Positions 32,808 through 43,110 are shown, numbered from the stretch's first letter. The stretch is DNA of 64,000 nucleotides from an uncultured Lachnospiraceae bacterium (GCA_947177445.1 CAMWUL010000005.1:1-64000), one strand, 5' to 3'. A program made the numbers and translations. Notes: a model not told the origin generated them from the letters alone.

Positions 32808-35804
32808 ATGAAGCGAGATAAAGTTTTGAGAAAGTCGATAGCAGCCGTTCTTCTTGCATCAATGGTGCTTGCTATGCTGCCTGCTGCGGGCATGGAGGCA
32901 ATGGCAAAGACAGACTGCTCCATGGATGAGTTTGACGAGATGATAAGCACCTACAATGTGGATGACTCCATTCCTTCCTACAATGAGTACAAGACATTGC
33001 ACTCGGATGCCGCTTATCCCGACACCGTGGTGGAGATTCCCGCTTCGGGCTTCGTCAGGTATGAGGAGAGCGATGTACCTGCGGCGCCGGAGGTTTATTC
33101 TGATTATGAGGGGATGGCGGGAGACAGCGTGCTGACAGGAGAGGACTCCCTGATTGAGTTTGAAGTGAATGTGGCTCAGAGCGGCATGTACAATCTCTCG
33201 GTGGTCTATTATCCCACAGAGGGCAAAAACTCTGATATTCAGAGAAGTCTGTTTGTGGATGGCGCGCTGCCTTTTGAGGAGATGGCGCTGCTGAGCTTCC
33301 CCAGAGTGTGGACTAATTATGTGGCGGACACCGGGACAGACGAGAACGGCATCACGGTCATGAACTGGGAGAAGGATAATCAGGGCAATGATGTGAAGCC
33401 GAAGACAATGGAGATACCGGAGTGGCAGACCAGATACCTGTATGACAGCGACGGCTATGTCACCGAGCCCCTCTCCGTTTATCTGGAGGCGGGAGAACAT
33501 ACCATCAGCATCGTATCGCTGCGGGAGCCCATGATGATTAACAAGCTGGTTTTAAGCAATGCCCAGGAGGTTAAAAGCTACGCGGAGGTAAAGGCGGGAT
33601 GGGATGCGGCGGGAGCTTCAGATACTACCGGCACCCACATCCTTCTGGAGGGAGAATATGCCACCAAGACATCCTCCCAGATGCTTTATCCCCAGCAGGA
33701 CCAGTCCTCCCCGGCAGTGTCACCCTCCAGCGCCAAGGCTCTTCTGAACAACTCCATCGGCGGCAATTCCTGGAGACTGGTAGGACAGTGGATTGAGTGG
33801 GAGTTTGACATCCTGGCGGATGGTTATTACTGCATTTCCTTTTATGACAAGCAGAATTTCTCCAGAGGTATTCACGTATCCCGCCGTATCACTATCGATG
33901 GTGAGGTGCCCTTTGCGGAAATGAATGATTACGCCTTCGATTACAGCCAGAACTGGCGTGAAGATAAGCTGTCGGACGCAAGCGGCGAACCTTACCGCTT
34001 CTACATGAAGGAAGGGCACCATGTACTCCGCATGGAGGTAGTGCTGGGCGAGTTCTCCGAGATTGTAGGCCTGGTGGAAGATGCAGTGCAGCAGCTGAAC
34101 AGTATTTACCGCCAGGTCATCAAGGTCACCGGCGTGGCGCCCGACACCTACCGGAGCTATCAGCTGGAGGCAACCCTTCCGGATTTACATAACCAACTGG
34201 TGGAAGCCAGAGATACTCTGAACGAGGCTCTGGAAAAGCTGGAAGCGGTGGCGGGCAGCAATACAGACAAAAAGGCTGTGCTTCTGACTATGAGAGACCA
34301 GCTTGACGATTTGATTAAGGACGGAGAGTACTTTGTCAGGGTCATCAGCGCTTACAAGATAAATGTCCGTGCCCTGGGCACATGGATTACCAACGTAATC
34401 AGCCAGCCCCTCCAGATAGACCGCATCAATATCTATTCTCCTGATGTGAAGATAAAGTATGACAAAACCGGATTCTTCAGCCAGGCGGGATATGAAATCA
34501 GCCGACTATACTATTCGTTTGTAATTGATTATAACAACATAGGAAGTGTGAATGAGAGCAGCGGCAAGGACAATGCGGCGCTGACTCTGTGGGTTGGTTC
34601 CGGACGTGACCAGGCAAATGTAATCAAGGGGCTGATAGATGATACCTTTACCAGCGAAACAGGTATCAGCGTCAATGTACAGCTGGTGGATATGAACACC
34701 CTGCTGAAGGCAACGCTGGTGGGAGAGGGTCCCGACGTGGCAATTCAGGTGGCAAACACCAACGGCGCGGCCGGAGCGGTGCTTTACACCGGCAACGATA
34801 CGCCGGTGAACTACGGAATCAGAAACGCGGTGCTGGATTTGACTCAGTTTGATGACTATAAAGAGGTGCTGGCGCGGTTTCCTGAAGCGGCAAACACCCA
34901 GTTCACCTACGATGGAGCGGTGTATGCCCTGCCGGAGACCATCACCTACCCGGTTATGTTTTACCGGAAAGATATTCTGAAGGAAATCGGAATGGAGGTT
35001 CCCGAGACCTGGGACGACGTGAAGGTTGCAATGACCGTGCTGGCAAAGAACCAGATGGAGTTCGGCATGCTGGCAAACGAGCAGATTTTTGCCTCCCTGC
35101 TGTACCAGAACGGAGGCCGTTATTACAACGACGATGGCAGCGCTTCAGATTTGGATTCCGACATTGCGGTAAACACCTTCAAGGATTTCTGCGAGTACTA
35201 CACGGACTACAAGCTGGATAAGGAGACCAGCGTGGAAGAGCGGTTCAGAACAGGTGAGTGTCCCATCATCATATCGGACTACACCACCTACAACAACTTT
35301 GCCGTGTCCGCGCCGGATATTGCGGGACTGTGGAGCTTTACCCAGATTCCCGGAACCGTGCAGGCGGACGGCAGTGTGGACCACTCCGTGGCAGGCACCG
35401 GACTGGCCAGCATGATTATGGCGGACACCGATTATCCGGACGCAAGCTGGGAGTTTATCAAGTGGTGGACCAGTGCAGACACCCAGACCCGGTACGGACG
35501 GGAGATGGAATCCCTGATGGGCTCTGCGGCCAGAGTTCCCACCGCAAACTATGAGGCGTTTCTGAATATGCCCTGGCCGGTGGATGATTTTGAAGCTCTG
35601 AAGGAGGCTATGGAGAGCGTCAGGGGAATTCCCCAGGTGCCCGGCGGATATTATTCCTGGCGTAATGTTTACAACGCGTTTTATACGGTGGTCAACGATA
35701 TCGACACGGCGCTTCCCAGGGAGGAGCTGATGGATAAGGTTATTTACATCAACGCGGAGATTGACTATAAGCGCGAAGAGCTGGAACTGGACAAGAAGAA
35801 ATAA
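32808..35804 (+). CDS. CBM-fused ABC solute-binding protein
   Basis: 998 residues with a signal peptide (ending near AMEAMAKT) but no lipobox Cys. Two beta-sandwich, CBM35-like regions are seen at about residues 65-255 and 278-420 (GEYATKTSS...GHHVLRMEV), then a helical segment to about 540, then a family 1 sugar-binding domain from about 590 (ALTLWVGSGRDQANVIKGLIDD; PVMFYRKDILKEIGMEVPETWDD). Ordinary binding proteins have 400-450 residues. It precedes a permease pair by 17 bp and probably presents mannan fragments to it. How it stays attached without a lipid anchor is unclear. ATG 32808 follows AAAGGGG. Confidence 0.82.
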   Translation: MKRDKVLRKSIAAVLLASMVLAMLPAAGMEAMAKTDCSMDEFDEMISTYNVDDSIPSYNEYKTLHSDAAYPDTVVEIPASGFVRYEESDVPAAPEVYSDYEGMAGDSVLTGEDSLIEFEVNVAQSGMYNLSVVYYPTEGKNSDIQRSLFVDGALPFEEMALLSFPRVWTNYVADTGTDENGITVMNWEKDNQGNDVKPKTMEIPEWQTRYLYDSDGYVTEPLSVYLEAGEHTISIVSLREPMMINKLVLSNAQEVKSYAEVKAGWDAAGASDTTGTHILLEGEYATKTSSQMLYPQQDQSSPAVSPSSAKALLNNSIGGNSWRLVGQWIEWEFDILADGYYCISFYDKQNFSRGIHVSRRITIDGEVPFAEMNDYAFDYSQNWREDKLSDASGEPYRFYMKEGHHVLRMEVVLGEFSEIVGLVEDAVQQLNSIYRQVIKVTGVAPDTYRSYQLEATLPDLHNQLVEARDTLNEALEKLEAVAGSNTDKKAVLLTMRDQLDDLIKDGEYFVRVISAYKINVRALGTWITNVISQPLQIDRINIYSPDVKIKYDKTGFFSQAGYEISRLYYSFVIDYNNIGSVNESSGKDNAALTLWVGSGRDQANVIKGLIDDTFTSETGISVNVQLVDMNTLLKATLVGEGPDVAIQVANTNGAAGAVLYTGNDTPVNYGIRNAVLDLTQFDDYKEVLARFPEAANTQFTYDGAVYALPETITYPVMFYRKDILKEIGMEVPETWDDVKVAMTVLAKNQMEFGMLANEQIFASLLYQNGGRYYNDDGSASDLDSDIAVNTFKDFCEYYTDYKLDKETSVEERFRTGECPIIISDYTTYNNFAVSAPDIAGLWSFTQIPGTVQADGSVDHSVAGTGLASMIMADTDYPDASWEFIKWWTSADTQTRYGREMESLMGSAARVPTANYEAFLNMPWPVDDFEALKEAMESVRGIPQVPGGYYSWRNVYNAFYTVVNDIDTALPREELMDKVIYINAEIDYKREELELDKKK

Positions 35805-35821
35805 CAGAAAGGGGCATATAA

Positions 35822-36787
35822 ATGGCAGAGCAAACGCAAGCGTCCGCCAAGACGGCGGGTGTATCCCAGGAGACCCTGGATCTGATTAAAAGGCAGGGAA
35901 CCTTGGGGTATCAGATTAAGAAAAGTAAATCATCCTATTTCATGCTGGCTCCATACTTTATTTTGTTTTTCTTCTTCACCGTGCTGCCGGTGGTGATGAG
36001 TGTGGCATTCAGCTTTACCTACTACAACATGCTGGAGATGCCTGAGTTTGTGGGCTGGAAGAATTACATCAAGCTGTTTTTGGAAGATGATATTTTCATG
36101 ATTTCCCTGAAGAACACGCTGATTCTGGCATTGGTTACGGGACCGGTCAGCTACTTCCTGTGTCTGCTGTTCGCCTGGATTATCAATGAGTTCAAGGGAT
36201 GGCTGAGAGCCTTCCTGACCCTGATTTTCTACGCGCCCAGCATCTGCGGTAACGCCTATGTGGTCTGGAATCTGATTCTCTCCGGAGACAGATACGGTTA
36301 CCTGAACGGTATTCTCCTGAGGCTTGGCATTATGGATGAGGCCGTGATATGGATGAAGACGGAAAAGTATGTGCTGCCCATGCTGATTGTGGTACAGCTG
36401 TGGCTGAGTCTTGGCACCGGCTTCCTGTCCTTTATCGCGGGACTTCAGACCGTAGATAAGAGTCTGTATGAGGCGGCCGCCCTGGACGGCGTCAAAAACC
36501 GCTGGCAGGAGCTGTGGCATGTGACGCTTCCGGCCATGAAGCCTCAGCTGATGTTCGGCGCGGTCATGCAGATTACCCAGTCCTTCGCCATCGCGGACGT
36601 GTCCATTCAGCTGGCGGGCAACCCTTCCGTGAACTATTCGGGAGCCACTGTGGTTACTCACCTTCTGGACTATGGCACCGTGCGATTTGAAATGGGTTAT
36701 GCGTCGGCGATAGCCACGGTGCTGTTCCTGCTGATGGTAGGCAGTAACAAACTGGTACAGAGACTCTTAAGGAGGGTTGGCGAATAA
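35822..36787 (+). CDS. Sugar ABC permease, MalF type (system 1)
   Basis: 321 residues, six membrane segments, with the inner-membrane loop EAAALDGVKNRWQELWHVTLPAMKP that docks the ATPase (EAA motif). The start follows GAAAGGGGCATATAA. It ends in a TAATG overlap with the second permease. With the CBM-fused binding protein it forms importer system 1. Confidence 0.93.
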   Translation: MAEQTQASAKTAGVSQETLDLIKRQGTLGYQIKKSKSSYFMLAPYFILFFFFTVLPVVMSVAFSFTYYNMLEMPEFVGWKNYIKLFLEDDIFMISLKNTLILALVTGPVSYFLCLLFAWIINEFKGWLRAFLTLIFYAPSICGNAYVVWNLILSGDRYGYLNGILLRLGIMDEAVIWMKTEKYVLPMLIVVQLWLSLGTGFLSFIAGLQTVDKSLYEAAALDGVKNRWQELWHVTLPAMKPQLMFGAVMQITQSFAIADVSIQLAGNPSVNYSGATVVTHLLDYGTVRFEMGYASAIATVLFLLMVGSNKLVQRLLRRVGE

Positions 36788-37665
36788 TGAAAAATAAGAA
36801 AAAAAGATTTTTCAAGCCAAAGGAGAAAAGACTGAATCGTTCCATGGCGGGAAATACCCTGTTGTTTGTGCTGATGTTTATCTGCGGCCTGGCGATGATT
36901 CTTCCTCTGGTGATGGTAATCAACAACTGCCTGAAGCCTCTGGATGAGCTGTATCAGTTCCCGCCCAGAATATTTGTGAGAAACCCTACCTTTGAGAACT
37001 TTTCGGATTTGTTCACACTGATGAGCGATTCCTGGGTGCCTTTCTCCCGTTACGTGCTGAATACTGTCATTATCACCGGAGGCGGTATGGTGGGGCACGT
37101 CGTTGTTGCATCCCTGGCGGCTTATCCTCTGGCGAAGCACCGGTTCCCCGGCAAGAACATTCTGTTCAGCATGGTGGTGCTCTCCATGATGTTTTCCTGG
37201 ACGGTTACCCAGACGCCTCAGTATATGATTATTTCCTGGCTGCACATCAACAATACATACCTGGCCCTGATTCTGCCGGCGTTTTCCTTTGGAATGGGAC
37301 TCTATCTGATGAAGCAGTTTATGGAGCAGCTGCCGGATTCCCTGATGGAGTCGGCCAGACTGGATGGAGCCAGCGAGTGGAAGATATTCTGGAATATCGT
37401 TATGCCTAACGTAAAGCCCGCATGGCTGACACTGGCTATCTTCCAGTTCCAGCAGATGTGGGGCAATACGGGAAGCACCTTCCTGCGTGACGAGGAGCTG
37501 AAGCCTCTGCAGTATGCTTTGCAGCAGGTTTCCGCAGGCGGTATGGCGAGAGCCGGTGCTGCGGCGGCAGTAACCTTTATCATTGCGGCGGTGCCCATTA
37601 CCTTCTTCCTGATCTGTCAGAAGAACGTATTGGAGACCATGACATCTTCAGGTATGAAAGACTAG
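36787..37665 (+). CDS. Sugar ABC permease, MalG type (system 1)
   Basis: 292 residues with six membrane segments and the EAA-like loop ESARLDGASEWKIFWNIVMPNVKPAW. It starts in a one-base TAATG overlap with its partner. No ATPase gene is present in the operon, so a shared MsmK-type ATPase elsewhere is presumed. Confidence 0.93.
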   Translation: MKNKKKRFFKPKEKRLNRSMAGNTLLFVLMFICGLAMILPLVMVINNCLKPLDELYQFPPRIFVRNPTFENFSDLFTLMSDSWVPFSRYVLNTVIITGGGMVGHVVVASLAAYPLAKHRFPGKNILFSMVVLSMMFSWTVTQTPQYMIISWLHINNTYLALILPAFSFGMGLYLMKQFMEQLPDSLMESARLDGASEWKIFWNIVMPNVKPAWLTLAIFQFQQMWGNTGSTFLRDEELKPLQYALQQVSAGGMARAGAAAAVTFIIAAVPITFFLICQKNVLETMTSSGMKD

Positions 37666-37690
37666 GCTGCAGAAAGGCAGGGTAATATTA

Positions 37691-39184
37691 ATGAAAAAAT
37701 TCCGGAAATTTATGCGGGGCCTGTCCCTTTGTCTGGCATCCTTGCTGCTGGCGGGCATGATCGCAGGGGACGTATATGCGACTTCCATTCCCTACGATAC
37801 TTACAATTACGATTACAGAAACTACATCCATTTTACCCCCGCGGCCTATGTGCCGGAGAGGACCATCCGCGGGAATTCCTTTACCTACAACGGGGAGCCT
37901 CTGGGAAACTTTGTGACGCCTCAGGATTTGTGCCAGGCGGACGACGGCAGGATTTATGTGGCGGACACCGGCAATAACCGCATTGTGGTGCTGGATGAGA
38001 AAATGAGACAGGTTCTCAATGTTATCACGGTTTTTGACAACAATGGAACGGAGGACAGCTTCAAGCAGCCTTATGGTGTGTTTGTATCCGAAAAGAATGA
38101 AATCTACATAGCGGATTCCCAGAACAACCGCATTGTGGTGCTGAGTCAGGAGGGAAAGCTGATAAAAATTGTGGCGAATCCACAGTCGGAGAGCCTGGAA
38201 GATGATTATGTATTCGTTCCATTAAAGGTTGCGGTGGATTACGCGGACAGAATATATTGTATCGCACAGAACATGTTTGAAGGAATCATGGTGTTTGAGA
38301 GCAACGGAAGCTTTTCCACCTTCTTCGGCACCATAGACGTGGAAATCAGCGCCTGGGAAAAATTCTGGGCAAGGCTGGCGTCCAAGGAGGAGAGAGCAAA
38401 GCAGCTGCTGTTTATTCCCACGGAGTTTACGGGAATCGACATTGATCCGGATGGGTTTGTGTATGCCTCCAATATCGACCCCAATGGGGAGCAGGGCGTG
38501 AGACGTCTAAACCCCAGAGGAGAGGACGTCATCAAAAAGGGCGAGAATAAAAATGTGGGCGGAGACCTGTGGATTAACAGCAGCACCGAGTATGCAGGGC
38601 CCTCCCAGTTCACAGATGTAGTGTATCGTGACAACGGCATATACTCCTGCCTGGACAGAAAGAGAGGGCGTATTTTTACCTACGACCATGAGGGCAATCT
38701 GCTTTATATCTTCGGCGGACTGGGCAGCCAGGAGGGAACCTTCGCACTGCCGGTGGCGGTTGAGGATATCGGCGATAGGATTGTGGTGCTGGACGCCACC
38801 AGGGGAGAGATTTCCTGCTTTGAGATGACCGAGTACGGCAGGTTAATCAATGAGGCGGTGGGCCTTCGCTACGACGGTGACGAGGCGTCCGCGGTGGCTA
38901 TCTGGGAAAGAGTTCTGGAGCTTGACGAGAATAACGAGCTGGCGAATACCGGTATCGGGAAGGCCTACCTGACGGCGGGAGATTACGAGCAGGCCATGAA
39001 ATATCTGAAGCTGGGCATGAACAGAGACCACTATTCCGTCGCCTTCAGACGCTACCGAAATGATATGCTGACAGCAAACGCCAGCTATTTCCTGACAGGA
39101 ATTGCGGTGCTTCTTATAGTCTGGTTTGTCTATAAGCAGTGGAAAAAGAAAAAGGGTAAAAAAGGAGGTGCGGCAAATGGGTAA
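37691..39184 (+). CDS. Secreted NHL-propeller/TPR membrane protein
   Basis: 497 residues. Signal peptide or N-terminal anchor, then NHL-type beta-propeller repeats (GRIYVADTGNNRIVVLD; NEIYIADSQNNRIVVLS; DRIVVLDATRG), then two TPR-like helices (WERVLELDENNELANTGIGKAYLTAGDYEQAMKYL) and a C-terminal membrane helix with a Lys-rich end. The bulk lies outside the cell. Propeller proteins bind glycans or proteins; here it sits between importer genes and a Yip1-like protein, so a surface scaffold or assembly factor for uptake is plausible. Function is unproven. Confidence 0.78.
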   Translation: MKKFRKFMRGLSLCLASLLLAGMIAGDVYATSIPYDTYNYDYRNYIHFTPAAYVPERTIRGNSFTYNGEPLGNFVTPQDLCQADDGRIYVADTGNNRIVVLDEKMRQVLNVITVFDNNGTEDSFKQPYGVFVSEKNEIYIADSQNNRIVVLSQEGKLIKIVANPQSESLEDDYVFVPLKVAVDYADRIYCIAQNMFEGIMVFESNGSFSTFFGTIDVEISAWEKFWARLASKEERAKQLLFIPTEFTGIDIDPDGFVYASNIDPNGEQGVRRLNPRGEDVIKKGENKNVGGDLWINSSTEYAGPSQFTDVVYRDNGIYSCLDRKRGRIFTYDHEGNLLYIFGGLGSQEGTFALPVAVEDIGDRIVVLDATRGEISCFEMTEYGRLINEAVGLRYDGDEASAVAIWERVLELDENNELANTGIGKAYLTAGDYEQAMKYLKLGMNRDHYSVAFRRYRNDMLTANASYFLTGIAVLLIVWFVYKQWKKKKGKKGGAANG

Positions 39185-39809
39185 ATACTTTTCAAAGGAA
39201 AAATGGAAATACATGTTTTACACCGTTACCCACCCCATGGACGGATATTACTGGATTCGCCACCAGGACAGGGGCAGTGTGCCCATGGCCATTCTGATGA
39301 TAGTACTGTTTTCCGCCAGCTTTTCAGCCAACCGGCTGCTGGCGTCCTTCGTGGTAAATGATGTGGATCCGAGAGCTGTTGACAGCTTGTATGAGTTGAT
39401 CGGCGTTCTGGCGGCCTATCTGCTGCTCTGCGTCAGCAATTGGTCCATCACCTGCCTGATGAACGGAGAGGGCAGAATGAAGGATATTGCCATAGCGGTC
39501 GGGTACGGCTCGGTGCCAATCACAATTATGATGTTTTTGGGAACTCTTGTGAGCCAGTTTGTGGCGGATGACGAACAGGCATTTTATGTCATGATACTTG
39601 CAGTGGGTATCGCCTACGGTGTGATTATGGTACTGGTGGGCATTATGCAGGTACACAATTACACTCTTGGCAAGACACTGATTACCCTGTTTCTCACTTT
39701 GGTGGCAATGTTTATCATCATCTTTCTGCTGCTTCTGCTGAGCAATCTTTTGGGTATGGTGGTGAATTTCTTCAGAAGCATCTACATGGAAATTATATTT
39801 AGGACGTAG
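39177..39809 (+). CDS. Yip1-like integral membrane protein
   Basis: 210 residues with five membrane segments. MFYTVTHPMDGYYWIRHQDRGS and the CLMNGEGRMKDIAIAVGYGSVP loop fit the Yip1/YIF1 domain of bacteria. ATG 39177 is fixed by AAGGAGGTGCGGCAA and overlaps the propeller gene by 8 bp, so the two are coupled. Role unknown; the conserved neighbourhood suggests one complex with the propeller and DUF5696 proteins. Confidence 0.78.
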   Translation: MGKYFSKEKWKYMFYTVTHPMDGYYWIRHQDRGSVPMAILMIVLFSASFSANRLLASFVVNDVDPRAVDSLYELIGVLAAYLLLCVSNWSITCLMNGEGRMKDIAIAVGYGSVPITIMMFLGTLVSQFVADDEQAFYVMILAVGIAYGVIMVLVGIMQVHNYTLGKTLITLFLTLVAMFIIIFLLLLLSNLLGMVVNFFRSIYMEIIFRT

Positions 39810-39820
39810 GAGGCAGGAGC

Positions 39821-42169
39821 ATGAAATCTTCCAAGGAAAAGAAAATTAAAAAGCCCATGAGCCTGAAGAAAAAGGTGGTGCTTGGCCTTCTGTGTCTGGC
39901 GGCAGTGCTGGTGCTGGCTTATCTGCTGTACTACTTCATCCATTATACATGGTATGACAAGTACAAGACATACCTTTCCGGCTACGAGTACGAGACAGGA
40001 AGCCCTTTTACCCCAAAGCAGGAGGCGTCCAGTGATGTGCCGGGCTTTTTGCTGGTGGACGAGAATGAATACCTGAAGCTTTACACTGATACGGCCACGG
40101 CCAATGTGGCGGTGTATGACAAGAGGAACGGCAGTGTCACATACTCCAATCCCGTAAACGCGGATGAGGACAGCATTGCAAACAAGGCGAACATCAATTA
40201 TTTAAAGTCCCAGTTCATCCTGCAGTACTATAACGCGGATGTAAAGTCCAACAATCTGGATTCCTACAGCCAGGCGGTGGCAAAGGGACAGTTCTCCGCG
40301 GAGAGCATCGGAAACGGTATCCGATACATCTATCAGGTGGGAGATTTGACAGAGGGCCAGATTCACTTTGACATTCCTCTGGAGTACCGCCTGAACGGCG
40401 ACAAGCTGGAGGTTTCCGTCCCGGTCTGCGGCATCGGCGAGTACGGCGGCGGATATATCTACCGCGTTCAGCTGCTGCGCTACATGGGCGCCGCCCACAA
40501 CACCGAGGAGGGGTATCTGGTGGTGCCCAACGGCTCCGGCTCCCTGATACGGTTTAACAACGGCAAAACCTCGGCGGCCAATTACACACAATATGTTTAC
40601 GATATCGACCCCCTGGCGGCCAACTATACCACCATCGAGAACACCTACAGCGCAAAGCTGCCGGTCTTCGGTATCTGCCGGGAGGACAGAAGCCTGCTGG
40701 TGACGGTGGAGAACGGTGCCACAACCGCGGTGATTACAGCGGGCGTGTCCGGAAACTATAACGATTATAATTATGCGTATCCTACATTTGTTCTCAGAAA
40801 CATTGACAACCTGCGTATGTTCGGCAATTCCGCCACGGATGTATTCGTCATGGAGCCGGATATGTATGACATCAATATGAAAGTGAGTTACAGCTTTCCG
40901 GGAGAGGAATATAAGGGCTATTCAGGGCTTGCCAACTATTACAGGGAGCGCCTGATCGCAGAAGGGCTGCTCACACCTCAGACCACGGGAGGGGACATTC
41001 CCTTCTACTATGACGTGATTGCCGGGGTGAAGGAGACTGCCCACTTCCTGGGAGTACAGTATCTCCACACCTTCGTCATGACAGATTTTGACGACGCGGA
41101 AGCCATGGCAAGGGAACTGTCAGAGGCGGGCATCACCAATCAGGTGATGAACCTGCAGGGCTGGTTTAACGGCGGCTATTACCATGATGTGGCTGACAAG
41201 GTGAAGATCATGGGAAAGCTGGGCGGCAAATCCGGTCTGGAGGACTTGAATAAAACCCTGGCTGACCTGGGCGGCAGACTCTATGCGGATGTGGCCTTCC
41301 AGCAGGTAACCTTTGCGGACGATGACTTCAATTATAACGCAGAGGGTTCCCGGTACTACGGCGCGGGCTTTGTGGCTTCCTTCGGCCAGGTAAATCCTAC
41401 AACCCTCAGAAACACCTCGGGGCTGGATTACTATGAGACAAGGTACGATTTGCTCTCACCCAAATTCCTGCCCAGATATGTGGGCAAGTTTGCTGAGAAG
41501 ATAGAGAAATATGAGCTTTACGGTGTTTCCCTGCGGGATATGGGCAATGTGCTCGTCTCAGACAAGAAGCGGACGGAGATTATCAACAGGGAAGAGGCTC
41601 TGGATGTGCTTTTAGCGCAGTTTGATGTGTTGGAGAACACGGGTAAGAAGCTGATGACCAACGGGGCAAACGCTTACAGCTTCCCCTACAGCACAGACAT
41701 CATCAATGTGCCCATAGAGTCCAACAAATATCAGATAGTGGATGAGAGCATTCCTTTCTATGAGATGGTTATCCACGGCTGTATATCCTACTCCACTGAC
41801 CTGTTAAATTTTCAGGACGAGGAGGATATGACCGGCATTGTCCTGAAAATGATAGAGGCGGGAGCCTCCCCCCATTACGTCTTCACCTGGGAGGAGTCCA
41901 GCAGGATGAAGGACACCGGCATGAACCGCTACTATGCAACAACCTTTGACGTGTGGAAGGGCGAGGCAGCTGACATCTACAGCCGGGTAAACGGCGCGCT
42001 GAAATATGTGTCCGGCGCCATGATGACAGGACACGAGATTTTGGAGAGCGGCGTCAGAAAGATTACCTACGATAACGGCGTGATTTTCTATATCAACTAC
42101 GATGACGAGGCGCAGATGGCGGACGGCATGGAGATACCTGCAATGTCCTGCAGAACGGAGGGGATGTAA
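39821..42169 (+). CDS. DUF5696 membrane-anchored surface protein
   Basis: 782 residues with one N-terminal membrane helix (VVLGLLCLAAVLVLAYLLYYF) and a large extracellular part. An N-terminal beta-rich region to about 370 is followed by a TIM-barrel-like region (VMTDFDDAEAMARELSEAGITNQVMNLQGWFNGGY; LRDMGNVLVSD) of the DUF5696 type, distantly like glycoside hydrolases of the alpha-galactosidase clan. No catalytic pair can be assigned by eye. Directly abuts the next permease gene, so it belongs to the transport operon. Confidence 0.8.
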   Translation: MKSSKEKKIKKPMSLKKKVVLGLLCLAAVLVLAYLLYYFIHYTWYDKYKTYLSGYEYETGSPFTPKQEASSDVPGFLLVDENEYLKLYTDTATANVAVYDKRNGSVTYSNPVNADEDSIANKANINYLKSQFILQYYNADVKSNNLDSYSQAVAKGQFSAESIGNGIRYIYQVGDLTEGQIHFDIPLEYRLNGDKLEVSVPVCGIGEYGGGYIYRVQLLRYMGAAHNTEEGYLVVPNGSGSLIRFNNGKTSAANYTQYVYDIDPLAANYTTIENTYSAKLPVFGICREDRSLLVTVENGATTAVITAGVSGNYNDYNYAYPTFVLRNIDNLRMFGNSATDVFVMEPDMYDINMKVSYSFPGEEYKGYSGLANYYRERLIAEGLLTPQTTGGDIPFYYDVIAGVKETAHFLGVQYLHTFVMTDFDDAEAMARELSEAGITNQVMNLQGWFNGGYYHDVADKVKIMGKLGGKSGLEDLNKTLADLGGRLYADVAFQQVTFADDDFNYNAEGSRYYGAGFVASFGQVNPTTLRNTSGLDYYETRYDLLSPKFLPRYVGKFAEKIEKYELYGVSLRDMGNVLVSDKKRTEIINREEALDVLLAQFDVLENTGKKLMTNGANAYSFPYSTDIINVPIESNKYQIVDESIPFYEMVIHGCISYSTDLLNFQDEEDMTGIVLKMIEAGASPHYVFTWEESSRMKDTGMNRYYATTFDVWKGEAADIYSRVNGALKYVSGAMMTGHEILESGVRKITYDNGVIFYINYDDEAQMADGMEIPAMSCRTEGM

Positions 42170-43093
42170 ATGAAAAAAAAGAAAAAAATGACTCTTCTCC
42201 AAAAGCGCAGTATGATGGGATGGCTTTTCATTCTGCCGTGGCTGGTGGGGTTCCTGGTTTTCTACGTGAGGAGTCTGTTCATGACAGGGCAGTTTGCCTT
42301 CAGTACCATGACAATAGACGCGATCAACGGAGGTTACACTCTGGACTTTGCAGGGATTGAAAATTTTCGTTATGCCTTTATGGTACATCCCAGCTTTAAG
42401 CAGGAACTGACAACCTCTGTGATGAACATGCTGATTGACGTGCCGCTTATCACCTTTTTCAGTCTGTTCATGGCTATGCTGCTGAACAAGAAGTTCCCCG
42501 GCAGGACACTGGTCAGAGCGATTTTCTTCCTGCCGATTATCTTGAATTCCGGCGCCATCACGGCGGCAATGGAACTGAGCCAGCAGATGATGAACGGAGG
42601 AATTTCCACTCAGGCGGCGGATGCGGCAGTCACGGCAGGTACCACATTGGCTTTGGACGTGGATTACCTGATAAGCATGTTTATGAACCTGGGTCTGCCC
42701 GCCTCCATTCTGGATTACATTGTTCAGGCGGTGGCCCGAATCAATGACATTATCTCCGCCAGCGGCGTACAGATTATTATCTTTATCGCAGCCCTCCAGT
42801 CCATTCCGGGCTCCATGTACGAGGTGGCGAAGATTGAAGGCGCAACGGGGTATGAGACCTTCTGGAAGGTGACGTTCCCAATGGTGATGCCTCATATCAT
42901 CACGAACGTGGTCTACACCATTGTGGACAGCTTTACGGAGAGCAGTGTGGTGAATCTGGCATATGAAACGACTTTGACACAGTTCAATTACGGACTTGGC
43001 TCCGTATTCAGTCTGGTGTCCACAGTGGTCACCTGTGTGATTCTCGTTGTTGTATGCGGCTTTATCCAAAAGCGTGCATTCTACTATAACTAG
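42170..43093 (+). CDS. Sugar ABC permease, MalF type (system 2)
   Basis: 307 residues with six membrane segments. The ATPase-docking loop is YEVAKIEGATGYETFWKVTFPMVMP. An insert (QQMMNGGISTQAADAAVTAGTTLALDVDYL) lies in a periplasmic-side loop. ATG directly follows the DUF5696 stop codon. Confidence 0.92.
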   Translation: MKKKKKMTLLQKRSMMGWLFILPWLVGFLVFYVRSLFMTGQFAFSTMTIDAINGGYTLDFAGIENFRYAFMVHPSFKQELTTSVMNMLIDVPLITFFSLFMAMLLNKKFPGRTLVRAIFFLPIILNSGAITAAMELSQQMMNGGISTQAADAAVTAGTTLALDVDYLISMFMNLGLPASILDYIVQAVARINDIISASGVQIIIFIAALQSIPGSMYEVAKIEGATGYETFWKVTFPMVMPHIITNVVYTIVDSFTESSVVNLAYETTLTQFNYGLGSVFSLVSTVVTCVILVVVCGFIQKRAFYYN

Positions 43094-43110
43094 TGAAGGA
43101 GGAGAGGAAA

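Noticed and set aside
41804-43069. 421-codon minus-strand ORF
   Set aside because: His/Gln/Arg-rich text typical of an antisense reading of membrane protein genes; it covers the DUF5696 end and a clear permease.
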